In this document: piece after piece, positions 21,987 to 31,071 of the stretch | How the letters are laid out: every line of letters starts with the position of its first letter | How positions within the stretch are numbered: position 1 is the stretch's first letter | From: Trichaptum fuscoviolaceum | Taxonomy: Eukaryota; Basidiomycota; Agaricomycetes; Hymenochaetales; Trichaptaceae | Reading direction: 5' to 3' | DNA: 64,000 nt | NCBI GenBank assembly: GCA_910574455.1 | Contig: CAJSYZ010000007.1 | Coordinates: forward strand, 3,665,773 to 3,729,772 | The notes under the pieces: generated by a model | The model's database searches: none | Told to the model about the DNA's origin: nothing | What the model saw: only the letters and a program-made list of their open reading frames with translations | Program-made: the position numbers and the translations under genes

Positions 21987-23141
21987 AGGAGGCAGCAGGC
22001 CACAGCCGGAACCCGGACGAGGCTCACCCCCAGGGCCTACGGCCGACGGAATAGAGAGGTGGGAAGTGTGTCTAGGTATGACGGTATCTAGGTTTCGCCA
22101 GTATCGGAGAAAGGAATCGGAGGACCATCGACCGGATTTCTTGATGATGTCCGGAGGCACACCGCATATAAGCAGGTGAGATGTGCCGCCAATGCGAAAA
22201 GAGTGGCCGGAAGTTTGAGTGAGATTGCAGAGATTCCAAATCTCGTTGCAGCGGTTGAGAAACTGTTGCTTGAGTAGGACCGAGCTACCGTAGGTGTCTT
22301 TAAATGAGAATAAGATTGAAGATTGAGGGACTTCGTTGATACGAAGGTGCTGATTGAGAGCCTTCACGGGGTCTGCGAGACAGTCTTGCTTCGTAAGAAA
22401 AATAGTCTCACCGGACCATTTTTTGACCTTGGTCCATGGGAGACGCAGCTTTACGCAGTCAAGCGTTCCTTCAGTGATGGTAGCCGGGGAAGGGAAAGGA
22501 GGACGATTGCGATCGTAATTGTATGTTGTCGGTAATAGCTCTCCCAGCCGAGCGAGTCCCCAGAAAGCTGTAGTAGCACAAGCAAGTACGCATGCGTCGA
22601 AAGGCTTATCAGGCTTGAGATGTTCTGAGAGAGCAAGAAGCATTTCAAGGGAAACGGGCGGACGAGGGGGTTTTTTGTTGGCAAGAGGACGAGAAGCACG
22701 AGTGAGGAGGTTAAGGCGATCTGACCTGGAGAAAGCGTAACCATTACGAACGTGCCACGCACGTATACCGGAGACATAATTTTTAATAGTCGACTGTGAG
22801 ACAGAGTCCTGTTGACTGGCAACGAAAGCGCAGACGAGGTAATCGGAGGAGGGGAAGACCAGTTGATCAGGAATGTGGTGTTTGTTGCAGAATGCAATAA
22901 AGGTCTTGATGGAATGCGTGTAATTCTTTAGCGTGCCTGGGGCCCAAGCGTTATCGAGAGCCTTGTCAATTGAGAGACGAAAAGATTCCGGCCAATCTTC
23001 GGAGGGAACTGCAGGGTTAGGTATGGGTGGGAGGGAGGGGGATTTAAATGAGTCCGGGTGGAAACGAACTTTGCGGTGGCGCCCCATGGCTTCGTTGAAG
23101 GCTGTTGTAGAGGCTGCGATGAGTTTGTCTGGGAGAGACAT
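21924..23141 (-). CDS. Ngaro tyrosine recombinase (YR)
   Basis: From the first ATG in frame (23141) the protein has 405 residues; the frame is open further upstream without an ATG. An N-terminal SAM-like core-binding region (LKNYTHSIKTFIAFCNKHHI, SQSTIKNYVSGIRAWHVRNG) precedes the catalytic domain. The first Arg is in FWGLARLGELLP, the His/Arg pair in SGHSFRIGGTSH, and the Tyr in SGRWSSDSFLRYW. All catalytic positions are present. In Ngaro and DIRS elements this enzyme replaces the DDE integrase and inserts a circular DNA copy. It starts 80 bp after the RT stop codon. Confidence 0.88.
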   Translation of the reverse strand: MSLPDKLIAASTTAFNEAMGRHRKVRFHPDSFKSPSLPPIPNPAVPSEDWPESFRLSIDKALDNAWAPGTLKNYTHSIKTFIAFCNKHHIPDQLVFPSSDYLVCAFVASQQDSVSQSTIKNYVSGIRAWHVRNGYAFSRSDRLNLLTRASRPLANKKPPRPPVSLEMLLALSEHLKPDKPFDACVLACATTAFWGLARLGELLPTTYNYDRNRPPFPSPATITEGTLDCVKLRLPWTKVKKWSGETIFLTKQDCLADPVKALNQHLRINEVPQSSILFSFKDTYGSSVLLKQQFLNRCNEIWNLCNLTQTSGHSFRIGGTSHLLICGVPPDIIKKSGRWSSDSFLRYWRNLDTVIPRHTSHLSIPSAVGPGGEPRPGSGCGLLPPGLAAPDDDSPTAGPSKDGTV

Positions 23142-23220
23142 GATAGTAGTTGGAGGGGATCGCACGATAGGCACTCGAATATAAATGGTGAAGTGGCTAG
23201 CATTATTATTGTATTAAGGA

Positions 23221-24870
23221 CTAAAGGCGGGACAAAAGGGGTACAAGGTCTGGGTCTAGTCTTATTTTAGTGTTAAGGCGGCTGGCAATGGGGGGAATTA
23301 TTCCGCGCGAGACTGGGTCTGCAGGGTTGTCTTTGCTACGAATGTATGCAGTGGATAGAAATGAATCATGATTGAGCAGGGTAGAGGAGAGACGAGATAG
23401 GGAAGCATTCTGCGAAGCACCGCGAGAAAATGAAGAATTAATAGCACCTATGACACCTTGATTATCCGAATGAATTAAAAAATGCGATTTGCGGGGGTGC
23501 ACAGAACATAGTAAAGAGACCGCGAGCTCAACAGCGACCATCTCTGCCCATCCGATGGAGAGCGCGGAAGAGAACGCTTCGGAAGAAATTTTAAAAGCGG
23601 CCCATTTGTTATTAATTAAAATACCGATTCCCCAAGACGTAGAGGCGTCGACGAAAATGTCTAGGGGTAGAATAGAAGGTGGTGAAGCTACCGAGCAGCC
23701 AAAGAAAGGCTTAGAAAGCTCGGCGTTCCACCAAGAAATATCGGATTTAAGGAGAATAGGAATTGAAATGGACAGGAAAGGTGAAGCATCAGGTGGGAAG
23801 CGAGCAACAAATGAGCGAAGGTGATGAAGACGAGTCCTGGCAGAGCGGTATATTAAGCAGCAATGATTAAGAGACCCCAACAGTATTTGCGCGGATTTTA
23901 GAGTGCGCTTGTGTTCCGAAAGCCATGAGGTACAGCGATTAGCGAATTTTATTTTCTTCGCTTGAGAGAGTTGAACGGTGCGATCCGATATGTTCCAGAG
24001 AAAGCCGAGATACGTGAATGAGTTGTCGAAGTCGTGAAATTTGGGAATTGACCAGGGAAGACCGAGATAATTGGCGGTATCGAATACGAGAGAAGCATCA
24101 TAGGAATAATGATATGGAAAGCATGAAGAGGTCGGATATCTGAAGAATATGAGATCGTCAACCCATTTGAGCACTTGCTGGGCACCATTAGCCTGGACGA
24201 TGGCAACGAAGCAGTCAGCAACTCGGCCAAACAAACCCGCAGAGCTCGCGGAACCGAAGGCAACACAGTGATCAATATAAATGTTATTTTCCCATGCCAC
24301 ACAGAAGTGTGTTTGGTCGTCGGGATGAACTGGAATATTGCGATACGCGCTGTCGACGTCGAAAACAGCGACTTGCGTGCCGGGGGGGGCTTTAGCGATC
24401 AGAAAATAACATTGGGCGAACGTGCCCCATTCGCAAGGGAAATCAGCAGAATTAATCTCGGAGTTGACGGATAAAGTTGCAGGGTCGTTTCGGGGGAAGG
24501 AAAGATCTTGAATTACGCGAAATTTATCGGAATTGGGTTTAGGGACGACGCCAAGAGGAGCTGTGCGGAAGGGGCCGATGAGAGTTAGAAGTTGGGAGAC
24601 TTGAAAGGGTCCGGAGTAACGATGCAGCTGTAGCTCGTTAGCGATGTGTTGAGAAACAATATGAGGATTGACTAAAGCTGAGCTGTGATTCTGTGGGATA
24701 ATGGGCGCAGAAATTACGGAAGAAACGCCGGTCTTGAAACCGTCTCGTATGCCTGTTGGAACGTCCGCGAATTGAGTGAGCAAGGAACATTGAGCTAGCG
24801 CGTCGTGCCAGTGCCTATAATTAAGAGGCGTGACTACATTAAGAGGAGTCGCGTGAGCAGATGCGAGCAT
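23221..24870 (-). CDS. Ngaro reverse transcriptase-RNase H
   Basis: 549 residues from the first in-frame ATG at 24870. RT motifs: GVVPKPNSDKFRVIQDLSFP, VAVFDVDSAYRNIPVHPDD (first catalytic Asp), CVAFGSASSAGLFGRV and QQVLKWVDDLIFF. The catalytic box is thus VDD, as in DIRS/Ngaro-type RTs rather than YxDD. RNase H residues follow: DIFVDASTSWGIGI, WAEMVAVELAVSLL and FLIHSDNQGVIGAIN (D, E, D), ending with DNPADPVSRGI. The ATG lies 32 nt before the gag stop codon in another frame; the open frame overlaps gag by about 220 nt, so expression by reinitiation or frameshifting is possible. No methyltransferase domain follows. Confidence 0.88.
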   Translation of the reverse strand: MLASAHATPLNVVTPLNYRHWHDALAQCSLLTQFADVPTGIRDGFKTGVSSVISAPIIPQNHSSALVNPHIVSQHIANELQLHRYSGPFQVSQLLTLIGPFRTAPLGVVPKPNSDKFRVIQDLSFPRNDPATLSVNSEINSADFPCEWGTFAQCYFLIAKAPPGTQVAVFDVDSAYRNIPVHPDDQTHFCVAWENNIYIDHCVAFGSASSAGLFGRVADCFVAIVQANGAQQVLKWVDDLIFFRYPTSSCFPYHYSYDASLVFDTANYLGLPWSIPKFHDFDNSFTYLGFLWNISDRTVQLSQAKKIKFANRCTSWLSEHKRTLKSAQILLGSLNHCCLIYRSARTRLHHLRSFVARFPPDASPFLSISIPILLKSDISWWNAELSKPFFGCSVASPPSILPLDIFVDASTSWGIGILINNKWAAFKISSEAFSSALSIGWAEMVAVELAVSLLCSVHPRKSHFLIHSDNQGVIGAINSSFSRGASQNASLSRLSSTLLNHDSFLSTAYIRSKDNPADPVSRGIIPPIASRLNTKIRLDPDLVPLLSRL

Positions 24871-27016
24871 TGTGTCCTTTTTGGCCGCAAAGTGTGCACC
24901 TATGCTCTCGATCGCACCCTGAGCAAGATGAGGAACTAGTGTTCCACTTGTAGCACAGCTGGGCTCCGTCTGGACCAAGCCAACGTCCCATCTTGTCCTG
25001 CACGAGGTAGGGGGCTTTGGTGACAGTGCATTTGAAACCGAGGTGGCCCGATTTCCCACATGCGATGCAGAAAGCGCGAGCGTCTTGGCCGGAGTGGGGC
25101 CGAAAGTTACGGCCGCGCTGCTCGTAACGAGAACTAGATCCGTAAGAACGGTGACCTTGTTTAGGTGAAGGGGAGCGGGAGCGATAACGGCGATTGCGTG
25201 AGCCGCGTTTAGGTGAACGAGAGCGCGAGCGACCGCGAGAACCTGAATCTTTCTTGATTAGACCTTTGGAGATGTCCGTATTGTATTTACGGACAGCTGC
25301 CTCGAAGATGTTTGGCTCCCAACCCGAGGGTACGTAGTTCTGAGTTGCCACTAAACCGCGAATCTGAATGTCATATCGAAGGTATAGAAGAAATTCGTCG
25401 TAGAAATCAGGCATAGCTTGGATGCGTTCGAAGTGTTGTTGTAGGCCATGGACGATTTCAAGACGATTCGGACGGTTGCAGTGGTGTGTAATGAGACGAA
25501 GGTAATTAGGAATGGCTCGACGCCACTGCGTTTCGTTCAAGAGAAATTCATCGGTTGCATCCGGGGCCTTTGTCACTAGCGTGAACGAACCGTTTGCCGC
25601 CGTTTGAGCGTATTGCACGTCGGATGCCGGATGGTTATTATACTTCTGAATGTTGTCGGGTGTTAACATGTGCAAGGGTAAATGCTCTTTCCAATCGCGC
25701 ATGATCTTGAGCGCGATTCGAGGGAAGGTAGTCACGGTGGCGAGCAAGTGACCATGCTCATCCACGTCCGACGGTAGAATGAAGTTATCATTATTGACGC
25801 GCGGAGAGGCCTGGCGGGTGATAGCAGTACGGGACGACGGTGCAGGCGTGCTAGCCCGGGACAGGACGGGTGTGGTAGCACTTGAACGAGGGCGATGACC
25901 GCTTGTTGGTGGTTCTGGAACGGCTGACCGATGGAGGCCGCTCGACCGAAGAGTCTCGGGAGTTACTCCGCGACGGGGAGGAGATGGGAGGGGGGGCAAA
26001 GGACCCGGACGAGTCACTGCAAGGTGACGAAATGAGTAATTTGAATATGAAGGGTCGAAGTGATTGAGCACGGATGTAAATCAATTATTCGGAAGCGAGT
26101 TGTCATGCAAATCAGGGTCGCCCGACCTCATGCCAAATGCGTTAATGTAACGGCATGGAAAGAAGAATGGTTCATGAAGCAGTAACTATGTTCTAAGCCA
26201 AGGAAGGGCACAACCATTAAAGAAACAAAGTTTCGAGGCTGCAATGGTATGAACCACTGACCGAAGGCCAAAGGCATGAAGTTTCTGTAGGGCCAGAAGG
26301 CATGGACAATAAGAAGTGTTCGTAAGGCCAAAGGCATGAACAAAATAACGGTTCGTGGGCCGCAAGGCATAAATTGTTAGTTCGTGAGGCACAAAGGCAT
26401 GAACTGTTGGTCCGTAGGGCCGGAAGGCATGGACAATGAGAAGCGTTCGTAAGGCCAAAGGCATGAACAAATGACGGCTCGGGGGCCGAAAGGCATGAAC
26501 TCATGGGAATGAAACTTGCATGATCCCATAGGTGAGAAATAAAATGGAACGGTACATATGCGTTGGCGTGAGCAAAGCGAGCATTCGCTCAAGAAACTCA
26601 GAGGCCGCAGCAAGGAATAGATCTGATAAAATATACAATCAGTAAAAGGAAAAGTACTACTCACTGCGTGGAATGTCAACTCCATCTTCCTGGAGAGCCT
26701 TAGCAAAGGCCTCATTCAACTTCTCCAGTCCGATAAAATATGCCTCACGAGCGTTCGGAGTGGCAACGGATAAAAGGAGACGACTGCGCTGCCCAGGTCC
26801 TGCCAGACTAACGCTAGACTGCGTAGGGGAGGCTAAAGAAGGTGTACGCGAGTGATGAGCGTCCGCTGGTGGCGAACGTGGTGGCATAGCTTCTGTGCCA
26901 CCGCGCGACATAGGGGTGGCAGGTCGGAGGCTTGAATTCCGTTGTTGGCTGTTGTCTTCGCCTTGAGTTCCAAGGACTTCTTCGCCTTCTTGATGCTGGC
27001 TACGAGTGTTGACCAT
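24839..27016 (-). CDS. Ngaro Gag, probably spliced from two exons
   Basis: Exon 1 (27016-26665) starts MVNTRSQHQEGEE and ends ..GVDIPR plus A. Exon 2 (26016-24839) begins TG ACT CGT. Joining across GTGAGT..TTGCAG makes an ATG codon and 1,530 coding bases, 509 residues, with no stop. Support for splicing: the large Gag frame has no ATG near its start, while exon 1 has a typical retroelement start but stops two codons past the donor. The C-terminal part carries an Arg/Ser-rich region (SRGRSRSRSPKRGSRNRRY) and two CCHC zinc knuckles of spacing C-x2-C-x4-H-x4-C (CIACGKSGHLGFKC, CTLCGQKGHNARIC) for RNA binding. The alternative is two separate small ORFs. Confidence 0.72.
26220..26512. repeat. minisatellite inside the putative Ngaro gag intron
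   Basis: At least eight degenerate units of about 33 bp with core GGCCAAAGGCATGAAC, alternately preceded by TTCGTAA or TCCGTAG. A higher-order period of about 130 bp is visible: the block from GTAGGGCCAGAAGGCATGGA (about 26289) recurs from about 26416. It lies wholly within the proposed intron 26664-26017. Confidence 0.75.
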
Positions 27017-27045
27017 GATATATATACTAACTCGGAGAGAAGAAT

Positions 27046-27192
27046 CAAAGACAAATGTTTCGGAACGGAGTGTAGTGGTGGATGAGACAGAAGATGGATG
27101 CGCGGATGTCGCGCATACGGTCACTTGACGGTGACAGTGTCACGTGCGCCTTCCTCCTTGGTGAGTCGTGGGACTTCCTTGAAGTCCTGTCA
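27046..27192 (-). repeat. Ngaro split direct repeat A1 (5' end)
   Basis: 147 bp identical to A2. It ends 29 bp upstream of the gag ATG and presumably carries the promoter. Confidence 0.88.
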
Positions 27193-27307
27193 TTTTGGCC
27201 TTTCGCCACTGTAGGTATGCGACTGCCGTGACACTTAGCTAATGTTAACTCAATTCTTTATTACATTCACATGACGACATCAGACTTTATTTTTGGAATA
27301 CAGGGGA

Positions 27308-27452
27308 ACCGACCAAATCGCTACTACATTAAGATTAATTTCAAACTCAGCGACAAAGTCTTGTAATCGAAAACCTTGGAAACCAGGCCAGCTACGCTGT
27401 GCTTGCTCCGCAAGCCGTATAAAGAAAGTAGCTTGGCCTGGTTACGAGGCTA
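27308..27452. repeat. right terminal inverted repeat of the outer element
   Basis: Inverted relative to 20240-20384, ending GGCCTGGTTACGAGGCTA directly before the right 9-bp duplication. The inner boundary is approximate. Confidence 0.7.
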
Positions 27453-27461
27453 CAGTTCTAT
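27453..27461. repeat. 9-bp target-site duplication, right (CAGTTCTAT)
   Basis: Identical to 20231-20239. Confidence 0.8.
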
Positions 27462-28099
27462 CTCATTCTGTGTGTGATTCATCACTTCCAAATTAGTGCT
27501 TTAAGCTCTGAGTGAAGGCCTAGGAAGAATTATATCTGCTTACATCTGTCTCCTCGGCGTTCTCCACGACATCTAGTTTCTCGCCGAGGTTTGGTTTATA
27601 AGTGGAGGGTGCATGACGTAACCAAGGCCGAGTACAACTTGCTTCCGCCGGCTCGAGGTGAGCAGCTCTTGGCTCATAGAATCATCGTACAAACCGCACC
27701 ATGCCGTCTTACGAAGGCATCTGCTACTCGCTCTAACAACTTCTATGCCAAGGTCTTCATGTTATCGTTTCCACGAATTTACGGATTTTCTTTGCTCTTA
27801 CTCGTCGCCTGGGACTCGTCTGTTTCAAAATACGAAGATACGTCCGGTCCGGTTGGACCACGCTCTGCTTTACACTTGAAAATCTTGATATACCCGACTC
27901 TCCGAACTTGCGATCGAGTTGTTTAGTATGCGACTCATAGCTTCTCGCATCGTGCGGGTTCAGAAGCTCGAAGACGGAGGAGCGAACTCCAGATGTTCAA
28001 GATATAAATATTGGCACATTTCATTGTCTGGATAACACGACGACATCTCCCTTCCCTTCCCCTCAAAAGTGTCTTTCAGCTTCTTGTATCCTCTTCTGA
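27462..28099 (+). promoter_or_regulatory. upstream region of the first MFS gene
   Basis: About 640 bp without a convincing gene. A TATA-like GATATAAATATT at about 28000 lies 90-100 bp before the start codon, followed by a C/T-rich stretch (CTCCCTTCCCTTCCCCTC) typical of basidiomycete transcription start regions. Confidence 0.45.
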
Positions 28100-30277
28100 A
28101 TGTCCATGAACATGAGCGGTCTTAGTAATGAACATCCTGTAGAACAGTCTGTGGAGGCTGGCAACCGATCTGCTTGTGGCACAGTCATATCCTTCCCTGG
28201 CAAGGATGAGATTGAATCTCAAATGCCAGTGGTTGAGGATATTGAGCAAACTCCGGTGACTGATGATCCCAGAGACTGGTCAAGAGTGCGAAAGGTACGC
28301 TGTCTTTTTTTCCCATATGATCTTATTACGCGCTAATATATAACAACATCAGTGTACCATATTAATGATTGTCGCAGCTGCCTCTATGCTGGCAACTCTT
28401 GGTGCAAACATCTACAATCGTGAGCGCTTCAATCTGACATCCACTCTCCATCAATTTATCAATCACTTAGCGGCAATCGAGGACATTAAGCTTAATCTTC
28501 ATGCAACCGATCCTGAGATAGCACTCAGTCTTTCTATCTTTACTCTGATCCAGGGTGGCGCACCTCTGTTCTGGAGTGTCGTTTCGGAGATCAAGGGAAG
28601 AAAGGTTCGCAAGTAATCTGATGATAGGTTTAAGCGCAAAATACTAACTTGTGTATACCATTACAGAAAGTCTATGTGACATCTGAGCTTGTAAGCAAAC
28701 GATCATGGCTTGACAGATTATATGACTTACGACATTCCAGATATTTGTTGTGGGCTGCATCATTGTCGCTACAGCACGGAACATCGCTGTAGTCATTGCT
28801 ATGCGATGTGTGCAGGCCTTTGGGTAAGTGCAGGTTGTGCAATCAACATAATTGTTGCTAATTATGGCCACCTTCCAGAGCAAGTGCAGTGCTCACGATC
28901 GGTGCGGCAACGCTCGCAGATATCTATGATCCATCAGAGAGAGGGAGGATGATGGGTATATACTACGCAGCACCGCTCCTTGGGCCATCTATGGGACCTT
29001 TGTTAGGCGGTATACTTACCCAGCTCTTTAATTGGCGAGCAACTTTCTGGTTCCTCGCCATTTTCGGTGGCATGTCTCTCGCATCCTTTATGCTGTTTAG
29101 AGACACCTTCCGAAGTGAACGCAGTCTCACCTACCAAGCCGCTCTCAAGAGAACGGAACGCCGCCGGGATAACGCAGCGAACAGCCGACCACTGTCGCAG
29201 ACGACTACATTAGAAGTTCAGGATCATCAAGATTGTCACAGCGATAAAATCGAACAGGGGACTGGTACAACGGAAAAGGACGTCGAAGCTCAAACTACTA
29301 ACGAGTGCACAGTAGCTGAGACTCAGATCTCAAGTACAGTACCTCGAGATATGCAAGACATCAGCCTATCCTTGAAGGAGGTTAACCCAATTACTCCCCT
29401 TTTAATGATCCTCCGGCGACGCAACAATCTCGCAATTCTTATTGCATCTGGTATGTGGTATTCAAACCTAACGTAAATCTCATTTGACATATTTTCCTGC
29501 AATAACCAAAAGGCTTCTTCTTCGCTTTTACGTACTCTATTACTTACACCTGCTCCCGAACACTCACAAACTCATACAACTATGATGCGTTACAAATAGG
29601 ATTTGTCCTCCTTTCCTTCGGCTTAGGTGATATAGATTGATGTCTGATACCGGGCGCTTCTAACGACTTCACAAGGTTGCATGACCGGAAGTATACTAGG
29701 AGGGCGTTGGTCTGATCGCATCCTGTCGAGTCTGAAGGCTAAGAATGGTGGCCAAGGAAATTCAGAGGTGAGCTTCATCCTCTTCATCTTCGACGAGCGA
29801 TTTACCTTCTTTCAGATGCGGCTCGAAAGCACGAAGCTTGCTATGGTATTTCTTCCACTGTCTTGCGTAGCATATGGCTGGTTCTGTGAGAAGAAAATAC
29901 ACATTGCGGCTGTCTGCGTGTCTCTTTTCCTCGCAGGCTTTTTTACGATGTAAGTGTTTCTCGATCCTTTCCATAGCTCAATATTAAGAACAAGACGTCG
30001 CAGCTGGATTTATTCAAGCACACTCGCATACATCGTTGACGCAAATACTGGTCGATCGTCGGCAGCTATGGCGACGAATAGCGCATTCCGCGGGTTATTC
30101 GGTTTCGTGGCCTCTGAATTGGCAGCTCCATTACAAAATTCCATTGGTGACGGTGGGCTGTACACGCTTTGGGCAGGGCTCTTGTTTATATCGGAACTTC
30201 TTGTCTTACTTGTGATATTAAGAGGTCAGAAATGGAGGGAGTACGCTATAGCGAAGGAATCCCTCAATAAAATGTAG
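28100..30277 (+). CDS. MFS drug:H+ antiporter-like transporter (DHA1), copy A
   Basis: Multi-exon gene with at least nine short introns, several next to helix ends. An acidic cytosolic N-terminus leads into the first helix (MIVAAASMLATLGANIYN). Loop and helix signatures include SVVSEIKGRK, IIVATARNIAVVIAMRCVQA, YYAAPLLGPSMGPLLGGILT with NWRATFWFLAIFGG, the motif-A-like GSILGGRWSDRI after the central loop, and LAYIVDANTGRSSAAMATNS near the last helices. The central loop of about 100 residues is hydrophilic. This layout matches the fungal DHA1 group that includes yeast Yhk8-like exporters. Substrate unknown. Splices examined keep the frame open. The tandem partner at 31072 has the same exon layout. 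ATGs at codons 1, 3 and 5 make the exact start uncertain. Confidence 0.85.
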
Positions 30278-31071
30278 TAGAACGTGTATCGGTACGCTGG
30301 GAGTTCCTCCGCACTCCTTTCCTTCATCTCTATCCTACATGCATTTTACGACATCGTCCTCCAGTTTGCGCGTCTCGTTGATGGAATTTGGTGGTGCCGT
30401 TTTGACCGTTCCGTATCGGCATCTCGGCATCTGATACCAGAGTGCTCGGCAGCTCACTGGCATCTGGAGCTTGAAACTGAACTTGATTGGTTGGGTAAAC
30501 ATAAATCCCAAGAGTCGATGTGAGTAGTTCAGAATTGTGCAAACTAAAGACCAAGAATATAGTGCAAGTAGCTCGATGCAAGCTACTTAGCTAGCTCAGG
30601 CTGTCAAATTTCTATGCTAATTTTACGGTGGGATTAAAGTGTTAATACCGAGTACGCTCCTCCTCAGTCCTACCAATTTACCTACGGTTGCATGCAGCAG
30701 TCTCTTGATCCGGAGCTCTTTCACTGGTGGAAGGCATGCAAACATTCGGCGATAATCGGCACTGACATGAGGATGAGTGTACGGGCCGGTGAAAGCGCAG
30801 CCGACTATCTGGAAAATCTTGAGATTACCGGCTTCCAGACGCCATTTGCCAATCCGACTGCACTATTGTGTCAAGAGGCCGCACTGGTCTTCCGATGTCC
30901 TGCATCGTGCGGAGCCAGAAGCGTACGCATGAAGTCGGACGACCCGGACAGCGTTGAACTCTGTCGACTACAAATATTGGGGTCTCTCTATGTTTGACTC
31001 ACACGACACCTCTTCGAGTTACCTACCTAGTCCTCCCGGTTTACTTGCTTTCGTCTTGTACAGTCCGGAAC
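30278..31071. other. intergenic region between tandem MFS genes
   Basis: About 790 bp. ORFs here (such as the one at 30692-30997) show no family motifs and no splice structure. It should hold the copy A terminator and the copy B promoter. Confidence 0.5.

Larger units (their letters stand above)
21413..27192 (-). mobile_element. Ngaro-type (DIRS order) retrotransposon with uninterrupted ORFs
   Basis: The 5,780-bp element is read on the minus strand: A1 (27192-27046), gag, RT-RNase H, tyrosine recombinase, B1 (21986-21801), A2 (21787-21641), B2 (21598-21413). This A1..B1-A2-B2 order of split direct repeats is the hallmark of Ngaro elements, as opposed to the inverted repeats of DIRS1. Each repeat pair looks identical over its full length (147 bp and 186 bp) and all three coding regions are uninterrupted, so insertion was recent. 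No methyltransferase domain is present, also as in Ngaro. No target duplication is expected or seen, because integration uses a tyrosine recombinase. It sits inside a non-autonomous DNA transposon. Confidence 0.88.
20240..27452. mobile_element. non-autonomous TIR DNA transposon, interrupted by an Ngaro element
   Basis: The left end begins TAGTCTCGTAACCAGACC. The reverse complement of the right end begins TAGCCTCGTAACCAGGCC. Similarity between the arms continues with gaps for about 140 bp (shared CTGGTTTCCAAG, TTTTGATT/TTTTCGATTA, TTGTCGCTGAG, GTAGTAGC). A further inverted match (CTACAGTGGCGAAAGG) joins 20813 to the complement of 27200-27215. A perfect 9-bp direct repeat flanks the whole. Removing the internal retroelement (21413-27192) leaves about 1.43 kb with no transposase, so it moved non-autonomously. 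Nine-bp duplications and long TIRs fit Mutator-like elements; Merlin or an unnamed superfamily remain possible. A 115-bp relative lies at 47003-47117. Confidence 0.75.

Noticed and set aside
26128..26504. Several overlapping minus-strand ORFs of His-Ala-Phe-Gly type
   Set aside because: Translations of the minisatellite inside the probable gag intron.
21413..27192. DIRS1-type element with inverted repeats
   Set aside because: The repeats are direct and split (A1..B1-A2-B2) and no methyltransferase domain is present, which is the Ngaro pattern.
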